Shown piece by piece: positions 17,091 to 26,109 of a stretch of 64,000 nt of DNA (its first letter is position 1; each line of letters starts with the position of its first letter). The notes beneath the pieces were generated by a model. It saw only the letters and a program-made list of their open reading frames with translations, ran no database searches and was not told where the DNA came from. The translations under genes and the position numbers were made by a program. The stretch comes from Desulfocucumis palustris. Its GTDB lineage: Bacteria; Bacillota; Desulfotomaculia; Desulfotomaculales; Desulfocucumaceae. The DNA lies in contig NZ_BFAV01000157.1 in assembly GCF_002933875.1 (NCBI RefSeq), positions 220,576-284,575 of the forward strand, read 5' to 3'.

Positions 17091-18836
17091 CTACTGCTTT
17101 CTTCTTCTGCCCCCGGGTCTTCCCCCGGCCGAGGGTATATATTTCTTCATCTTCCTCACCACTGTGGACTGGTTTACCTTCAGGGCCTCCGCCATGCGGT
17201 AGGTATTGTCGTAACGTTCAAAAGCCTTTTGGAGCAACTGCCTCTCCACTTCCTCTATGGCCTCGTCCAGGGAGCAAAGATCCAGAACGTAAACACGGTT
17301 GTTCATATTGTCCGATGAATTGATGATATAATCAGGCAGGTGAATAGGCAATATGTCCGCCGACTCGGTGGTAACCATCAGCCGCTCCACAATGTTTTCC
17401 ACCTCCCGGACATTGCCGGGCCAGTGGTACTTCTCCAAAATATCCCTGGTCTCTTTGGCAAATTTTTTATTTATGCCGTATTTTCCGTTATAAATACTTA
17501 AAAAATGCTCCACCAGGGGCAATATATCCTCACTGCGGTATCTTAAAGGCTGAATGTATAAAGGTATCACGTTCAGGCGGTAGAAGAGATCTTCCCTGAA
17601 GGTTCCTTCTTTCATCATCTGCTTGATATCCCTGTTGGTGGCGGCTATAAATCTGACGTTAACATCCACGGGTTTGCTGCCTCCCACCCGGGTAAGAGAC
17701 TTTTGCTGAATCACGTGCAGCAGTTTTACCTGCAGATTAAGCGGCAGGTCGGCAATTTCATCCAAAAATACGGTGCCGCCCTGGCCAAGCTGGATTAAAC
17801 CCTTTTTCCCTTCCTTTTTAGCCCCGGTAAAGGCTCCGGGCTCATAGCCGAACAATTCCGACTCAAGAAGATTAACCGGTATGGCGCCGCAGTTGATGGC
17901 CACGAAGGGACCCGGGGACCGTTTGCTCAGTTTGTGGATTTTGGCGCTGATTATTCCCTTGCCCACACCCGATTCTCCTGTTATCAGCACAGTGGAATCC
18001 ACCTGGGCCACTTTTTCCACCATTTCCAGAAGCTGCCTGGAATGACTGCTGCGGGCTATTATCTCATCGCTCTTCAGCTTTTCCATCTGCAACTGCATAA
18101 TCTGAGTGCGGTAGGATTCGGCCAGTTTTTCAGTTTCAGTCAGCTTTTGCTTCAGGCTGGTTAATTCCGTGACGTCCCGGGAGTTGACCACCACCCTGGT
18201 AATCTCTCCCTGCTGGTTGAAAACAGGGTTGGCGGTTACAATCAATTCCTTTCCGCTGCGGGTTTTCTGGGCTATGGTGAGGCGGCGCTTTTCTTTGAAT
18301 ACCATGCTGGTCACAGAGGGCCGGAAAAAACCCTCTTTTTCAAGATCCAAAACATTTTTGCCCACAATTTCCTCGGTGGGCACTCCGTAATAGGTTTCGG
18401 AAATTTTGTTAACCTTGGTGACAGTGCCCTGGCCGTCAATAACAAATATCTCATCATAGGAGGAATTGAAAATGGCCTCCAGGTCGTCCTTCAGTTCCCT
18501 GACCATGGCCAGTTCCCTGGCCATGCTCTCCTTTACCGAGATATCCTCGAAAAGAGCAACGGCTCCCACCACTTTACCGTCGTTTATCAGCGGAGTCCGG
18601 TTAATCACAAGGGTAAACCGGCCGGCGATTACTTTCTGGTTCAACTGTGGTTTACCCGTGGCCAGCACCTCCGTCAAACCGTTGGAGGGCAGCACCTCGT
18701 TAATGGGACGCCCCAGTGCCATGCCGGCGTCTATTCCCAGCAATGCCTCGGCAGGCCTGTTAAAAACCGTTATTTCGCCTTTATCGTTAATTATAATGAT
18801 ACCGTGGGATATTGCGTCAAAAATTTCCTGTTGCAT
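17091..18836 (-). CDS. Sigma-54-dependent enhancer-binding protein (PAS-PAS-AAA+-HTH)
   Basis: A 581-residue transcription activator of RNA polymerase with sigma-54. Two PAS domains (about 5-110 and 115-230) act as sensor, followed by a coiled coil (230-265), the AAA+ domain (270-500) with Walker A GESGVGKG, the sigma-54-contacting loop GAFTGA, Walker B GGTVFLDEIADL, and WPGNVREVENI. The C-terminal helix-turn-helix (RMAEALKVNQSTVVRKMKKY) is of the TyrR/PAS-EBP type, whose known members bind palindromes with a six-base centre. No response-regulator receiver is present, so a small ligand or redox signal in the PAS domains is likely. ATG 18836 follows GAGGTG. Its position between the liv operon and gdh, all bearing ATGC-N6-GCAT sites, suggests it controls them. 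Confidence 0.92.
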   Translation of the reverse strand: MQQEIFDAISHGIIIINDKGEITVFNRPAEALLGIDAGMALGRPINEVLPSNGLTEVLATGKPQLNQKVIAGRFTLVINRTPLINDGKVVGAVALFEDISVKESMARELAMVRELKDDLEAIFNSSYDEIFVIDGQGTVTKVNKISETYYGVPTEEIVGKNVLDLEKEGFFRPSVTSMVFKEKRRLTIAQKTRSGKELIVTANPVFNQQGEITRVVVNSRDVTELTSLKQKLTETEKLAESYRTQIMQLQMEKLKSDEIIARSSHSRQLLEMVEKVAQVDSTVLITGESGVGKGIISAKIHKLSKRSPGPFVAINCGAIPVNLLESELFGYEPGAFTGAKKEGKKGLIQLGQGGTVFLDEIADLPLNLQVKLLHVIQQKSLTRVGGSKPVDVNVRFIAATNRDIKQMMKEGTFREDLFYRLNVIPLYIQPLRYRSEDILPLVEHFLSIYNGKYGINKKFAKETRDILEKYHWPGNVREVENIVERLMVTTESADILPIHLPDYIINSSDNMNNRVYVLDLCSLDEAIEEVERQLLQKAFERYDNTYRMAEALKVNQSTVVRKMKKYIPSAGGRPGGRRRKQ

Positions 18837-19076
18837 GCAGCCCACCTCACTACCCTGGTAAGTGTCGTCCTTTATAATAATTTCAATTGAATAACCGGGA
18901 TTCCTTCAATTTCACCCCTGGGGCATTTTTCATGTAAAAGTATATATGCAAAAAACGTGCTTTTTTAAACAGGAGGGTACCTGGTTTGCGCAGGGTAAAA
19001 ATCATTGGGAGACAGGCTTACATTAAAAAATGCCTGTTGGGCAACATTTTGCTAATTTACGGTTGGCCTAAATTTT

Positions 19077-19111
19077 AAACGCCGGCCGGAACAAAAGTTC
19101 CGCCGGCGTTT
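19077..19111 (-). terminator. Stem-loop terminator after glutamate dehydrogenase
   Basis: A 15-bp stem (AAACGCCGGC.GGAAC paired with GTTCCG.GCCGGCGTTT on the minus strand, one bulge, loop of four), followed by TTTAAAATTT. It lies 17 bp after the gdh stop codon. The U-run is short but the stem is strong. Confidence 0.7.
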
Positions 19112-19127
19112 AAACAGGCAGCCTTAT

Positions 19128-20426
19128 TTAAGCCAGTTTGTCCTCCACCCTGGATTCGTAAACGCTTTTATGACCCAGCCAGCCCCTCAGCCTCATGCCC
19201 TCGGTAATCCGGTCCACAGCCAGCAGGTAGGCGGCGCCCCTCATATCCACATCCCTGCGCTTTTTGAATAAACCGTACACGCAATTGAATGCTTCCACCA
19301 TCCTGCATTCCAGCCTGCTGTTGACCTCTTCCTCGGTCCAGTAGTAACCGGCCTTGTTTTGCACCCACTCGAAGTACGACACTGTAACGCCTCCGGCGTT
19401 GGCCAGCACGTCGGGCACCACCAGCACCTTGTTCTGGAACAGTATTTTGTCCGCGCCGGGGGTGGTGGGGCCATTGGCGCCCTCAGCCACTATTTTGGCC
19501 TTGATGGTACCGGCGTTTTCCTCTGTAATCTGGTTTTCCAGGGCGGCGGGAATGAGTATGTCGCATTTAAGCGCCAGTATCTCGTCGCTGCTGATTTCCT
19601 TGGTGCCCGGGCAGCCCTTGACCGAGCCGGTTTTATTTTTATGCGACTGCAGTAACGCGATATCCAGTCCCATGGGATTGTAAGCCCCGCCGGTGGAATC
19701 GTTCACCGCTATAACCTTGACGCCCTGCTCAACCAGCAGCCTCGCGGCGATGCCGCCCACATTGCCGAAGCCCAATACCGCGGCGTTGGCGCCGTTCATG
19801 TTCAGCCCCAGAGCCTTGGCGGCTTCCCGGACGGTAATGACACAACCCCTGGCGGTGGCCTCCACCCTGCCCGCGGAACCTCCCAGGATCATGGGTTTGC
19901 CGGTAATAACTCCAAATTCATTAAACCCTCTTTGTTTGGCAAACTCATCCATCATCCAGGCCATAACCTGGCCATTGGTGTTGACATCCGGGGCTGGAAT
20001 ATCCATTTCTTCCCCAAGCATGGGGGCGATTGCCCGGATGTACCCCCTGCTGAGCCTTTCCAGTTCGGTGGGGGACAGTTTTTTGGGATCCACTATGACG
20101 CCGCCCTTGGCTCCGCCGTATGGAATGCCCACCACGGCACATTTAAGAGACATCCAGGTGGATAACGCCTTTACCTCGTCCAAAGTAACATCCTGGTGGA
20201 ATCTGATGCCACCTTTATAGGGACCAAGAGCATTGTTGTGCTGGGAACGGTAACCCACAAAAACCTTTACGCTGCCGTCGTCCATCTCCACAGGAACAGC
20301 CACGGTCATAACCCTGTTGGGTTCTTTGAACATATCGTATACCACCGGCTTAAGGTTGAGCTGCTTAACCGAATCTTTAAGCAGTCCCTGTACAATCTCA
20401 AAGCTGTTGATTTGTTGTTTACTCAA
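19128..20426 (-). CDS. gdhA: Glutamate dehydrogenase
   Basis: A 432-residue enzyme of the hexameric Glu/Leu/Phe/Val dehydrogenase family; converts glutamate and NAD(P)+ to 2-oxoglutarate and ammonium. Visible motifs: GGIRFHQDV, the catalytic-lysine region VGIPYGGAKGGVIVDP (about 95-110), APDVNTNGQVMAWMMDE and the Rossmann loop AVLGFGNVGGIAARL near 215. Length matches Gram-positive RocG/GudB-type catabolic enzymes. Start is TTG at 20426, because GGAGGGG lies directly upstream while the in-frame ATG at 20441 has no such site. With the predicted sigma-54 start near 20457 the leader is about 30 nt. It would regenerate 2-oxoglutarate for the aminotransferase encoded upstream. Confidence 0.93.
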   Translation of the reverse strand: MSKQQINSFEIVQGLLKDSVKQLNLKPVVYDMFKEPNRVMTVAVPVEMDDGSVKVFVGYRSQHNNALGPYKGGIRFHQDVTLDEVKALSTWMSLKCAVVGIPYGGAKGGVIVDPKKLSPTELERLSRGYIRAIAPMLGEEMDIPAPDVNTNGQVMAWMMDEFAKQRGFNEFGVITGKPMILGGSAGRVEATARGCVITVREAAKALGLNMNGANAAVLGFGNVGGIAARLLVEQGVKVIAVNDSTGGAYNPMGLDIALLQSHKNKTGSVKGCPGTKEISSDEILALKCDILIPAALENQITEENAGTIKAKIVAEGANGPTTPGADKILFQNKVLVVPDVLANAGGVTVSYFEWVQNKAGYYWTEEEVNSRLECRMVEAFNCVYGLFKKRRDVDMRGAAYLLAVDRITEGMRLRGWLGHKSVYESRVEDKLA

Positions 20427-20468
20427 TTTTAGCCCCTCCATAACAGCAAATATTTAGTGTTATGAATC

Positions 20469-20484
20469 TGCATAAAATATGCCA
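20469..20484 (-). promoter_or_regulatory. Sigma-54 (-24/-12) promoter of gdh
   Basis: Minus-strand TGGCATATTTTATGCA matches TGGCAYR-N4-TTGCW at all but one position, with ten bases between GG and GC. Predicted start near 20457, just ahead of the ribosome binding site of the TTG start. Confidence 0.75.
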
Positions 20485-20655
20485 TTGGTTCTAATAGTTA
20501 AAAAATTAATTACATTCAATAAAAACAAGCACTTCAGGCCAAAATTACCCCGGCGGGCCTTTCCCTGTGCAACCCGTTAATGCCCTGCTGCATTTGCATT
20601 TAACTTTTCGAATATACAATCAATTCAAAGCGGCCAGTATTATGTATACAAAAAG

Positions 20656-20691
20656 ATGCGCCGGAGCATTATTAATTATGCCGAACGGCAT
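20656..20691. promoter_or_regulatory. Paired ATGC-N6-GCAT palindromes upstream of gdh
   Basis: ATGC-GCCGGA-GCAT (20656-20669) and ATGC-CGAACG-GCAT (20678-20691), both perfect in the eight defined positions, centres 22 bp apart. They lie 185-220 bp upstream of the gdh -12 element, a typical enhancer position, and after the terminator of the AOR gene, so they belong to gdh. Confidence 0.7.
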
Positions 20692-20773
20692 TAATTTGCA
20701 GCAACGCCGGGCTGCCCATAAATAGATTCAATATTACCGGCCCCTATTTTAATTCATGCCGGCCCGGCGGCAC

Positions 20774-20806
20774 AAAAAAAGCGGCGGGTGCCATTAAGCG
20801 CCCGCC
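20774..20806 (-). terminator. Terminator of the permease-aminotransferase-AOR operon
   Basis: Minus-strand GGCGGGCGC-TTAATG-GCACCCGCC followed by GCTTTTTTT. It is about 65 bp past the AOR stop codon and ends that transcription unit before the gdh control region. Confidence 0.85.
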
Positions 20807-20872
20807 CATTGGAGAATGAAACGTATGATTGGAAGTAACCGGGCAGCAAATGGCTGCGCCGGAAATTTAACT

Positions 20873-22627
20873 TTATGCCATGGGATAGCCCTGATCGTCC
20901 CAGCCTCTGAGCCGGTAATAGTCATCCACCAGAATTTGCAGCTCTTCCCTGGTGATAATGTTCCGGCCCTCATTGATCGGCTCGTTGAAAAGCTTGGGCG
21001 GCAGTGTATCCTGCTGTTTGGTGGCGCCTTCCCTGGCGTTGAACTGCCGGGTAAGGGTGACTATATTGTTGGCCACCTCCTCCAGCTCCTGCCGGGTATA
21101 CTCCCAGCCCGTCAGGGCCTTGATAAGCGGAATCAGATCTTCCCACTGGTAAAGGTCCCTGAAGAACACGCACAGTATAAAGGTATTGAATATTGTAAGC
21201 CTGTTTTCGAACTGGATAAATAACTCAGCTTTGCCGTCCGTGGTGGAAGGGTCAATCATACCTGCCAGCTCCGGCTTGTAAAAGGTTGCCCGCAGGTGGC
21301 AAGCGCCCCTGGTGGAGGTGGCAAAAGCAAGGCCCATGCCTTTCAGCTTCCGGGGATCGTACCCCGGGGGCTCAAGCCCCTTGACGTGAACCGCAATGTC
21401 TTGTAAACCATACTTTTCACTGAAATATTTAATTCCCCGGGCAAGCTCCTCTCCTATTCCCCGGCGCAGGGCCATATCCTCCAGCAACCGGGCCACACCC
21501 CCGGCGTCCCCGTATTCCAGTTTATAATCCAGTCTTCCCCCTTTTCCGGCTTCAATAACCAATCCGGCCAGATTGCCCGCTGTTATTGTATCCATTCCCA
21601 GGCGGTCGCAGATGTCGTTAAGGTACAGAATCTCGTCCAGCCGGTGGATGCAGCACAGTCCTCCGAAGGAGTAGATTGTCTCGTATTCAGGCCCTTCAAT
21701 CCTCAGATCCTTGTACTCCCCCTCGGTAACCACCGTGTCCTTGGCACAGGCCAAAAAGCAGGACGGGCAGGAGCGGGCCTTTACCTTAAACCTTTGCTGG
21801 TGGGCGTCGCCGTTTATTTCCTGCCACCTGTCATAGGAGCCGTCGGACCAGTAACGGGTGGGAAAGGCCTTGGCGGCATTCATTGTTCCCACCATTACCG
21901 GTGTACCGTAGGTTTGATAGGCCTTAACCCCGGGGTTGTCCTTGGCCTTTTCCCGGATGCGGCCCACGGCTTCTTTGAGCAATTCCGGGTCCGCCGCCTG
22001 GGATTTGGCGTCCCCGTAAAATACTATGCCCTTTAATTTCTTTGAGCCCATAACGGCTCCCATGCCGGTTCTGCCTGCCGAGCGCCAGTAGTTGTTTTCC
22101 ACGCAGGCAAAGGCCACCAGTTTTTCCCCCGCGGGGCCGATGACCACGGCCTGGGCGTCCTTTCTGCCGGCGGCAGCCAGCAGCGCGTCTTCCGCGGCAT
22201 AGGTCTGTGTTCCCCAGAGTTGTCCCGCATCGTGAAAGAGCACTTCTTTGTCATTTATTTCTAAATAGGCGGGAGAAGAGGCAGCTCCCTCAATTATTAT
22301 CGCGTCGTAACCGGTTGCCCGGATAGCCGGCGCCACCCTTCCACCGGCGTAAGACTCGGCGTAAAGCCCGGTCTGGGGCGATTTGGCGTATAATCCGTAG
22401 CGGCTGGAGCCGGGCACCAGGGTGCCGGTGGCCGGGCCGGTGGTAAATATTAATTTATTGTCGGAACTCAAAGGGTCCACACCGGCGGAAACATTGTTCA
22501 ACAGCAGGTAGGAGCCAAGTCCCTTGCCCCCCAGATATTTTTTCAGGATGCTTTCGGGAATTCCTTCAACGGCATAGGATTTATCCGTTAGGTTAATCCT
22601 TAAAAGCTTACCGAAAAAGCCCTTCAT
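20873..22627 (-). CDS. aor: Aldehyde:ferredoxin oxidoreductase (tungsten enzyme family)
   Basis: A 584-residue member of the AOR family, which oxidises aldehydes to carboxylates with ferredoxin as acceptor, using a tungsten- or molybdenum-bispterin and one [4Fe-4S] cluster. The N-terminal domain starts with FGKLLRINLTDKSY and contains LGGKGLGSYLL; the cluster motif CPSCFLAC (CX2CX3C, near 288-295) is present and the distal Cys lies in NTFILC near residue 486. The ATG at 22627 follows GAAGGAGTGAAACTG. In this operon with a class III aminotransferase and a MoaD/ThiS-like carrier, the likely substrate is a semialdehyde formed by transamination, though this is inference. Confidence 0.92.
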   Translation of the reverse strand: MKGFFGKLLRINLTDKSYAVEGIPESILKKYLGGKGLGSYLLLNNVSAGVDPLSSDNKLIFTTGPATGTLVPGSSRYGLYAKSPQTGLYAESYAGGRVAPAIRATGYDAIIIEGAASSPAYLEINDKEVLFHDAGQLWGTQTYAAEDALLAAAGRKDAQAVVIGPAGEKLVAFACVENNYWRSAGRTGMGAVMGSKKLKGIVFYGDAKSQAADPELLKEAVGRIREKAKDNPGVKAYQTYGTPVMVGTMNAAKAFPTRYWSDGSYDRWQEINGDAHQQRFKVKARSCPSCFLACAKDTVVTEGEYKDLRIEGPEYETIYSFGGLCCIHRLDEILYLNDICDRLGMDTITAGNLAGLVIEAGKGGRLDYKLEYGDAGGVARLLEDMALRRGIGEELARGIKYFSEKYGLQDIAVHVKGLEPPGYDPRKLKGMGLAFATSTRGACHLRATFYKPELAGMIDPSTTDGKAELFIQFENRLTIFNTFILCVFFRDLYQWEDLIPLIKALTGWEYTRQELEEVANNIVTLTRQFNAREGATKQQDTLPPKLFNEPINEGRNIITREELQILVDDYYRLRGWDDQGYPMA

Positions 22628-22675
22628 CAGTTTCACTCCTTCAGGGGCCATTTCTTCTTATACCGGTATATGGAG

Positions 22676-22700
22676 AGAGCCTGCCCTTAAAGCAGGCTCT
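22676..22700 (-). other. Intercistronic stem-loop
   Basis: AGAGCCTGC paired with GCAGGCTCT, nine base pairs, between the aminotransferase and AOR genes. On the transcribed strand it is followed by a pyrimidine-rich CTCC rather than a U-run, so read-through to AOR is expected; it may adjust the ratio of the two products. Confidence 0.45.
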
Positions 22701-22723
22701 TTAAGTTCAGTTATGGTTAAGAG

Positions 22724-24064
22724 TTACTTTAAAACCTCCGCCGCCACACCGTCCAGTATGGCAAAGCCCTGCTCAAACTGCTGCTCGGTAATGGACAGAG
22801 GCATAAGCATGCGCACCACGTTGCCGAATATTCCGGCCCCCAGCAGCAGCAGGCCGCGCTTGTAGCACTCGGAAACAATCTGTCCGGCGGCTTCCTTGGC
22901 AGGTTCCTTGGTCTTGGAGTCTTTGACCAGTTCCATGGCCACCATGGCACCAAGTCCCCGCACGTCGCCGATCATGGGATATTTCTCCTGCAGGGCCTTC
23001 AACCTTTCAATGGACTTGGCGCCCAGAGCGCTGGACCTATCCGCCAGGTTGCCGGACTGGAGATAATCTATGGTGGCTAAACCGGCCGCGCAGGATACCG
23101 GGTTGCCGCCGTATGTTCCGCCAATATACCCGGGATCCGGGGCGTCCATAATCTCCGCCTTGCCCACCACGCCGCTTAGAGGCATACCGGCGGCAATGGA
23201 CTTGGCCACGGTCATCAGGTCCGGCACCACGCCGAAATGTTCCACCGCGAACATCTTTCCGGTCCTGCCGAAACCTGTTTGAACCTCGTCTGCTATAAAA
23301 ACAATGCCGTGCTTTTCACAGATGGATTTCAATCCGGGCAGAAACTCCTTGGGCGGGACCAGGAAGCCGCCTTCACCCTGCACCGGCTCGATAATCATGG
23401 CAGCGATGCTCTCCGGGGCAGCCTCGGCGGCGAAGAACCTGTCGAACCTTTCCAGGCAGTGCATGCCGCAGCCCGGATAGGTGGAATTATAGTAGCAGCG
23501 GTAGCAGTAAGCGGACGGAACCTTGTAGACATCCGGAGCGAAGGGGCCGAAACCGAATTTATAGGGTTTCACCTTGCTGGTGAGGGTCATGGTCATAAGG
23601 GTTCTGCCGTGGAAAGCGCATTCAAAGGCAACTATACCTGATCTTTTGGTGGCAGAGCGGGCTATTTTAACGGCGTTTTCCACCGCCTCGGCGCCGCTGT
23701 TGGCAAACATCACCTTTTTGGGGAAATTGCCCGGCGCCAGTTCGGCAATCTTTTCAGCCAGGGCCACATAAGGCTCGTACATGGTAACCATGAAGCAGGT
23801 GTGCAGCAGTTTATCAGCCTGTTCCTTGATGGCGTTCACCACCGGCTCGGGACAGTGCCCCGCGTTCAGGGTGGCAATACCGCCGTAGAAATCAATGAAA
23901 GTATTGCCGTCAACATCCTTCAACATGGCGCCTTTGGCCTCGTCCACGAAAATAGGGGTGGAGTTGGATATACCCCTGGCCACGATTTTTGCTTTCCTGT
24001 CAAGCAATGCCTGCCCCTTGGGTCCAGGTAAGCCGGCAGCATTCGGTTTGAATTCCATTGTCAT
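22724..24064 (-). CDS. Class III aminotransferase, 4-aminobutyrate type
   Basis: A 446-residue PLP enzyme of the 4-aminobutyrate/ornithine aminotransferase family, which moves a terminal amino group to 2-oxoglutarate, giving glutamate and a semialdehyde. Motifs: NSGAEAVENAVKIAR (near 125), AFHGRT, EPVQGEGGF, ADEVQTGFGRTG (PLP-binding Asp) and the Schiff-base lysine in TVAKSIAAGMPLSG (near 290). Eight cysteines cluster loosely around residues 185-205 (YCYRCYYNSTYPGCGMHC contains five), which is unusual. GGGAGG precedes the ATG. Actual substrate (4-aminobutyrate, beta-alanine or another omega-amino acid) is unknown; the neighbouring AOR would oxidise its aldehyde product. Confidence 0.88.
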   Translation of the reverse strand: MTMEFKPNAAGLPGPKGQALLDRKAKIVARGISNSTPIFVDEAKGAMLKDVDGNTFIDFYGGIATLNAGHCPEPVVNAIKEQADKLLHTCFMVTMYEPYVALAEKIAELAPGNFPKKVMFANSGAEAVENAVKIARSATKRSGIVAFECAFHGRTLMTMTLTSKVKPYKFGFGPFAPDVYKVPSAYCYRCYYNSTYPGCGMHCLERFDRFFAAEAAPESIAAMIIEPVQGEGGFLVPPKEFLPGLKSICEKHGIVFIADEVQTGFGRTGKMFAVEHFGVVPDLMTVAKSIAAGMPLSGVVGKAEIMDAPDPGYIGGTYGGNPVSCAAGLATIDYLQSGNLADRSSALGAKSIERLKALQEKYPMIGDVRGLGAMVAMELVKDSKTKEPAKEAAGQIVSECYKRGLLLLGAGIFGNVVRMLMPLSITEQQFEQGFAILDGVAAEVLK

Positions 24065-24152
24065 TGGTCTTCCTCCCTTTAAAAATGTGTTTTATTGAGA
24101 TTCGGCCGTCATTGGCCGGTAGAATTCGTCATCATTGACTTGTCAACCAGTT

Positions 24153-24401
24153 TTATCCCCCCACTATGTAGGGGAAAAATATTACTTCGTCACCCTGTTG
24201 GAGAAGGTAATTACTATCGGCTTTTTCACCGTTGACGGCGGCAAAGCCCACATGATCCCCGGGAATGGCGGCTATTTTCAGCAGATCTCCCAGGGTGGTT
24301 CCTGAAGCAACAGTAAATATTTTTTCTGTTTCCCCGGACGGAAAGCGCGGCGACAACCCGGCCAGCAGCACCCCCGCCTTTACATTTATCTGAATAACCA
24401 C
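24153..24401 (-). CDS. MoaD/ThiS-like sulfur-carrier protein
   Basis: An 82-residue beta-grasp (ubiquitin-like) protein ending in the diagnostic Gly-Gly (FFPYIVGG). ASGTTLGDLLK and GDEVIFFP are typical of MoaD. The terminal glycine would carry the thiocarboxylate used to build the dithiolene of the pterin cofactor. Start is GTG at 24401, seven bases after GGAG. Placed in the operon with AOR, it most likely serves the W/Mo-pterin cofactor of that enzyme; such AOR-linked MoaD paralogs are common. Confidence 0.8.
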   Translation of the reverse strand: MVIQINVKAGVLLAGLSPRFPSGETEKIFTVASGTTLGDLLKIAAIPGDHVGFAAVNGEKADSNYLLQQGDEVIFFPYIVGG

Positions 24402-24508
24402 TTTTAAACTCCGATTACCAACTGTATTGCAATTACAGCAATAATGATGCCAGCCTTTTTGCGCATCGGGATAACATATCCTGCATGCGCCTTTGGCTCA
24501 TTTTATCA

Positions 24509-25924
24509 CTACTGCTTGTCCGCTGAAAAGATTTCTTTGCGCATGTAGGAATCGGCGGCTTCATTGCCGTATGTCCTTCTGGCCCAATAGTAGAATATTA
24601 TGCCCATTATGGTCCAGCCCCCGACGATGACCCACTCGTAAGGCCATACCAGGGCGGAGGGGCTGCCGGGCAGGTAAAGCAGCACAAACCCCATGGACAG
24701 TATTATGGCTATATAGCCGATAAATTTGCCGTTGCTGACCTTAAAGGGCCTGCTCATTTCAGGCTCACGGTTTCTCAGTATGATAAAGGCTATGCAAACC
24801 AGCAGATACGCCACGCATATGCTCAAACCACCGGCATCCACCAGCCAGACCAGCATTTTACGTCCGAACAGGGGAGCCAGGGTGGACAGCGCCCCGATAA
24901 GAAGAATGGCGTTGCTGGGAGTTTTATATTTAGGATGCATGTACCCCAAAAACTCCGGCAGCATTTTGGAGCGGGCCATGGCGTAAATAGCGCGGCTGGC
25001 CCCGATATAGAACCCGTTCCAGCTGGAAACGATACCCGCAATACCCCCCAGAATCAACAGTTTTCCAGCCCAGTGGCCGCCAAACAACGCAGCCATGGCA
25101 TCGGCGGTAACCAGTTTGGATGCGGTCATTTCCCCGGCGGTAAGAGACCTTGACACTCCGAAAATTATCAGCATGTAGAAGGCCGCAGCCATAATAACGG
25201 ATAGAATCAATACCTTGCCTATGGATTTGTACGGCAGGTTTATTTCCTCGGCGGCCTGGGGAATGACATTAAATCCGACAAACATGAATGGAGTCATAAT
25301 CAGTACCGTCATCATTCCGCCGGCGCCGCTTACAAAAAGCGGTTCCATCTTGGCGGTGCTGCCGTTGAATAAACTTCCGGTAACCAGTAAGACCCCGGCA
25401 ATAAATATGATTATAGTAAATAAGGACTGTAATAAAGCTGCTGTTTTTACACCGAAATAATTGGCTATTGTTAAAATAATGGAAGCTATAACTCCCACCG
25501 CCACCCAACTGGCGTATACGTCCCAGCCGGCCACAGTCCAGAGATATCCCTTGTAGTACCCGGGAATAAGATATTCAATAACCGTCGGCAGGGCCACGGC
25601 CTCGAAGGCCACCACTGAAATGTAACTGAGAATGATGGACCAGGTGGCAATAAAGGAGGCTGTGATTCCCATGGCCCGGTAACAAAAAACGTGCTCGCCG
25701 CCAACCTTCGGCATGGCGGCGGTAAGTTCCGAGTAGGCCAGCCCCACGAAAATAACCACGGCGCTCCCCAATCCGAAAGCCAGCATGGCTCCGATGGAAC
25801 CTGCGGCATTAATCCAGTCGCCGGTGAGGATAACCCATCCCCAACCAATCATAGCCCCGAATGCCAGGGCAAAAACGTCGAATTTACCTAGAACTTTATC
25901 AAATCCTGCATTCTGATCCGACAC
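24509..25924 (-). CDS. APC-superfamily amino-acid permease
   Basis: A 471-residue polytopic transporter with about 12 helices. The first helix has FALAFGAMIGWGWVILTG, the unwound glycine-rich helix of APC permeases, and EINLPYKSIGKV near residue 220 is another family feature. It should bring in an amino acid by proton symport or exchange it for a product. A GTG at 25924 preceded by AGGGGTG is taken as the start; a longer reading to 26026 would run past the predicted transcription start near 26020. First gene of the operon with the MoaD-like protein, aminotransferase and AOR, so its cargo is probably the aminotransferase substrate. Confidence 0.85.
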   Translation of the reverse strand: MSDQNAGFDKVLGKFDVFALAFGAMIGWGWVILTGDWINAAGSIGAMLAFGLGSAVVIFVGLAYSELTAAMPKVGGEHVFCYRAMGITASFIATWSIILSYISVVAFEAVALPTVIEYLIPGYYKGYLWTVAGWDVYASWVAVGVIASIILTIANYFGVKTAALLQSLFTIIIFIAGVLLVTGSLFNGSTAKMEPLFVSGAGGMMTVLIMTPFMFVGFNVIPQAAEEINLPYKSIGKVLILSVIMAAAFYMLIIFGVSRSLTAGEMTASKLVTADAMAALFGGHWAGKLLILGGIAGIVSSWNGFYIGASRAIYAMARSKMLPEFLGYMHPKYKTPSNAILLIGALSTLAPLFGRKMLVWLVDAGGLSICVAYLLVCIAFIILRNREPEMSRPFKVSNGKFIGYIAIILSMGFVLLYLPGSPSALVWPYEWVIVGGWTIMGIIFYYWARRTYGNEAADSYMRKEIFSADKQ

Positions 25925-26031
25925 TAAGCAGTTCACCCCTAACAATATTTGTCTCTTTAGGAAAAAATTATTGCCGCTGCGGAACATCCCCCCATTCACC
26001 GGACTATTTTCTTTACCGGCCTTCAATAACT

Positions 26032-26047
26032 TGCAAAAAACCGGCCG
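26032..26047 (-). promoter_or_regulatory. Candidate sigma-54 promoter of the permease operon
   Basis: Minus-strand CGGCCGGTTTTTTGCA has the invariant GG and GC ten bases apart, a perfect TTGCA -12 element and a T-tract; the -24 half (CGGCC) departs from TGGCA at two positions. Predicted start near 26020. It is the best-scoring site by eye between the operon and its palindromes. Confidence 0.55.
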
Positions 26048-26109
26048 ATTTATTAAAAGACTTTCACCGGCTTATATAGAGATAATTTATAAATTTCACA
26101 ATATTAATA

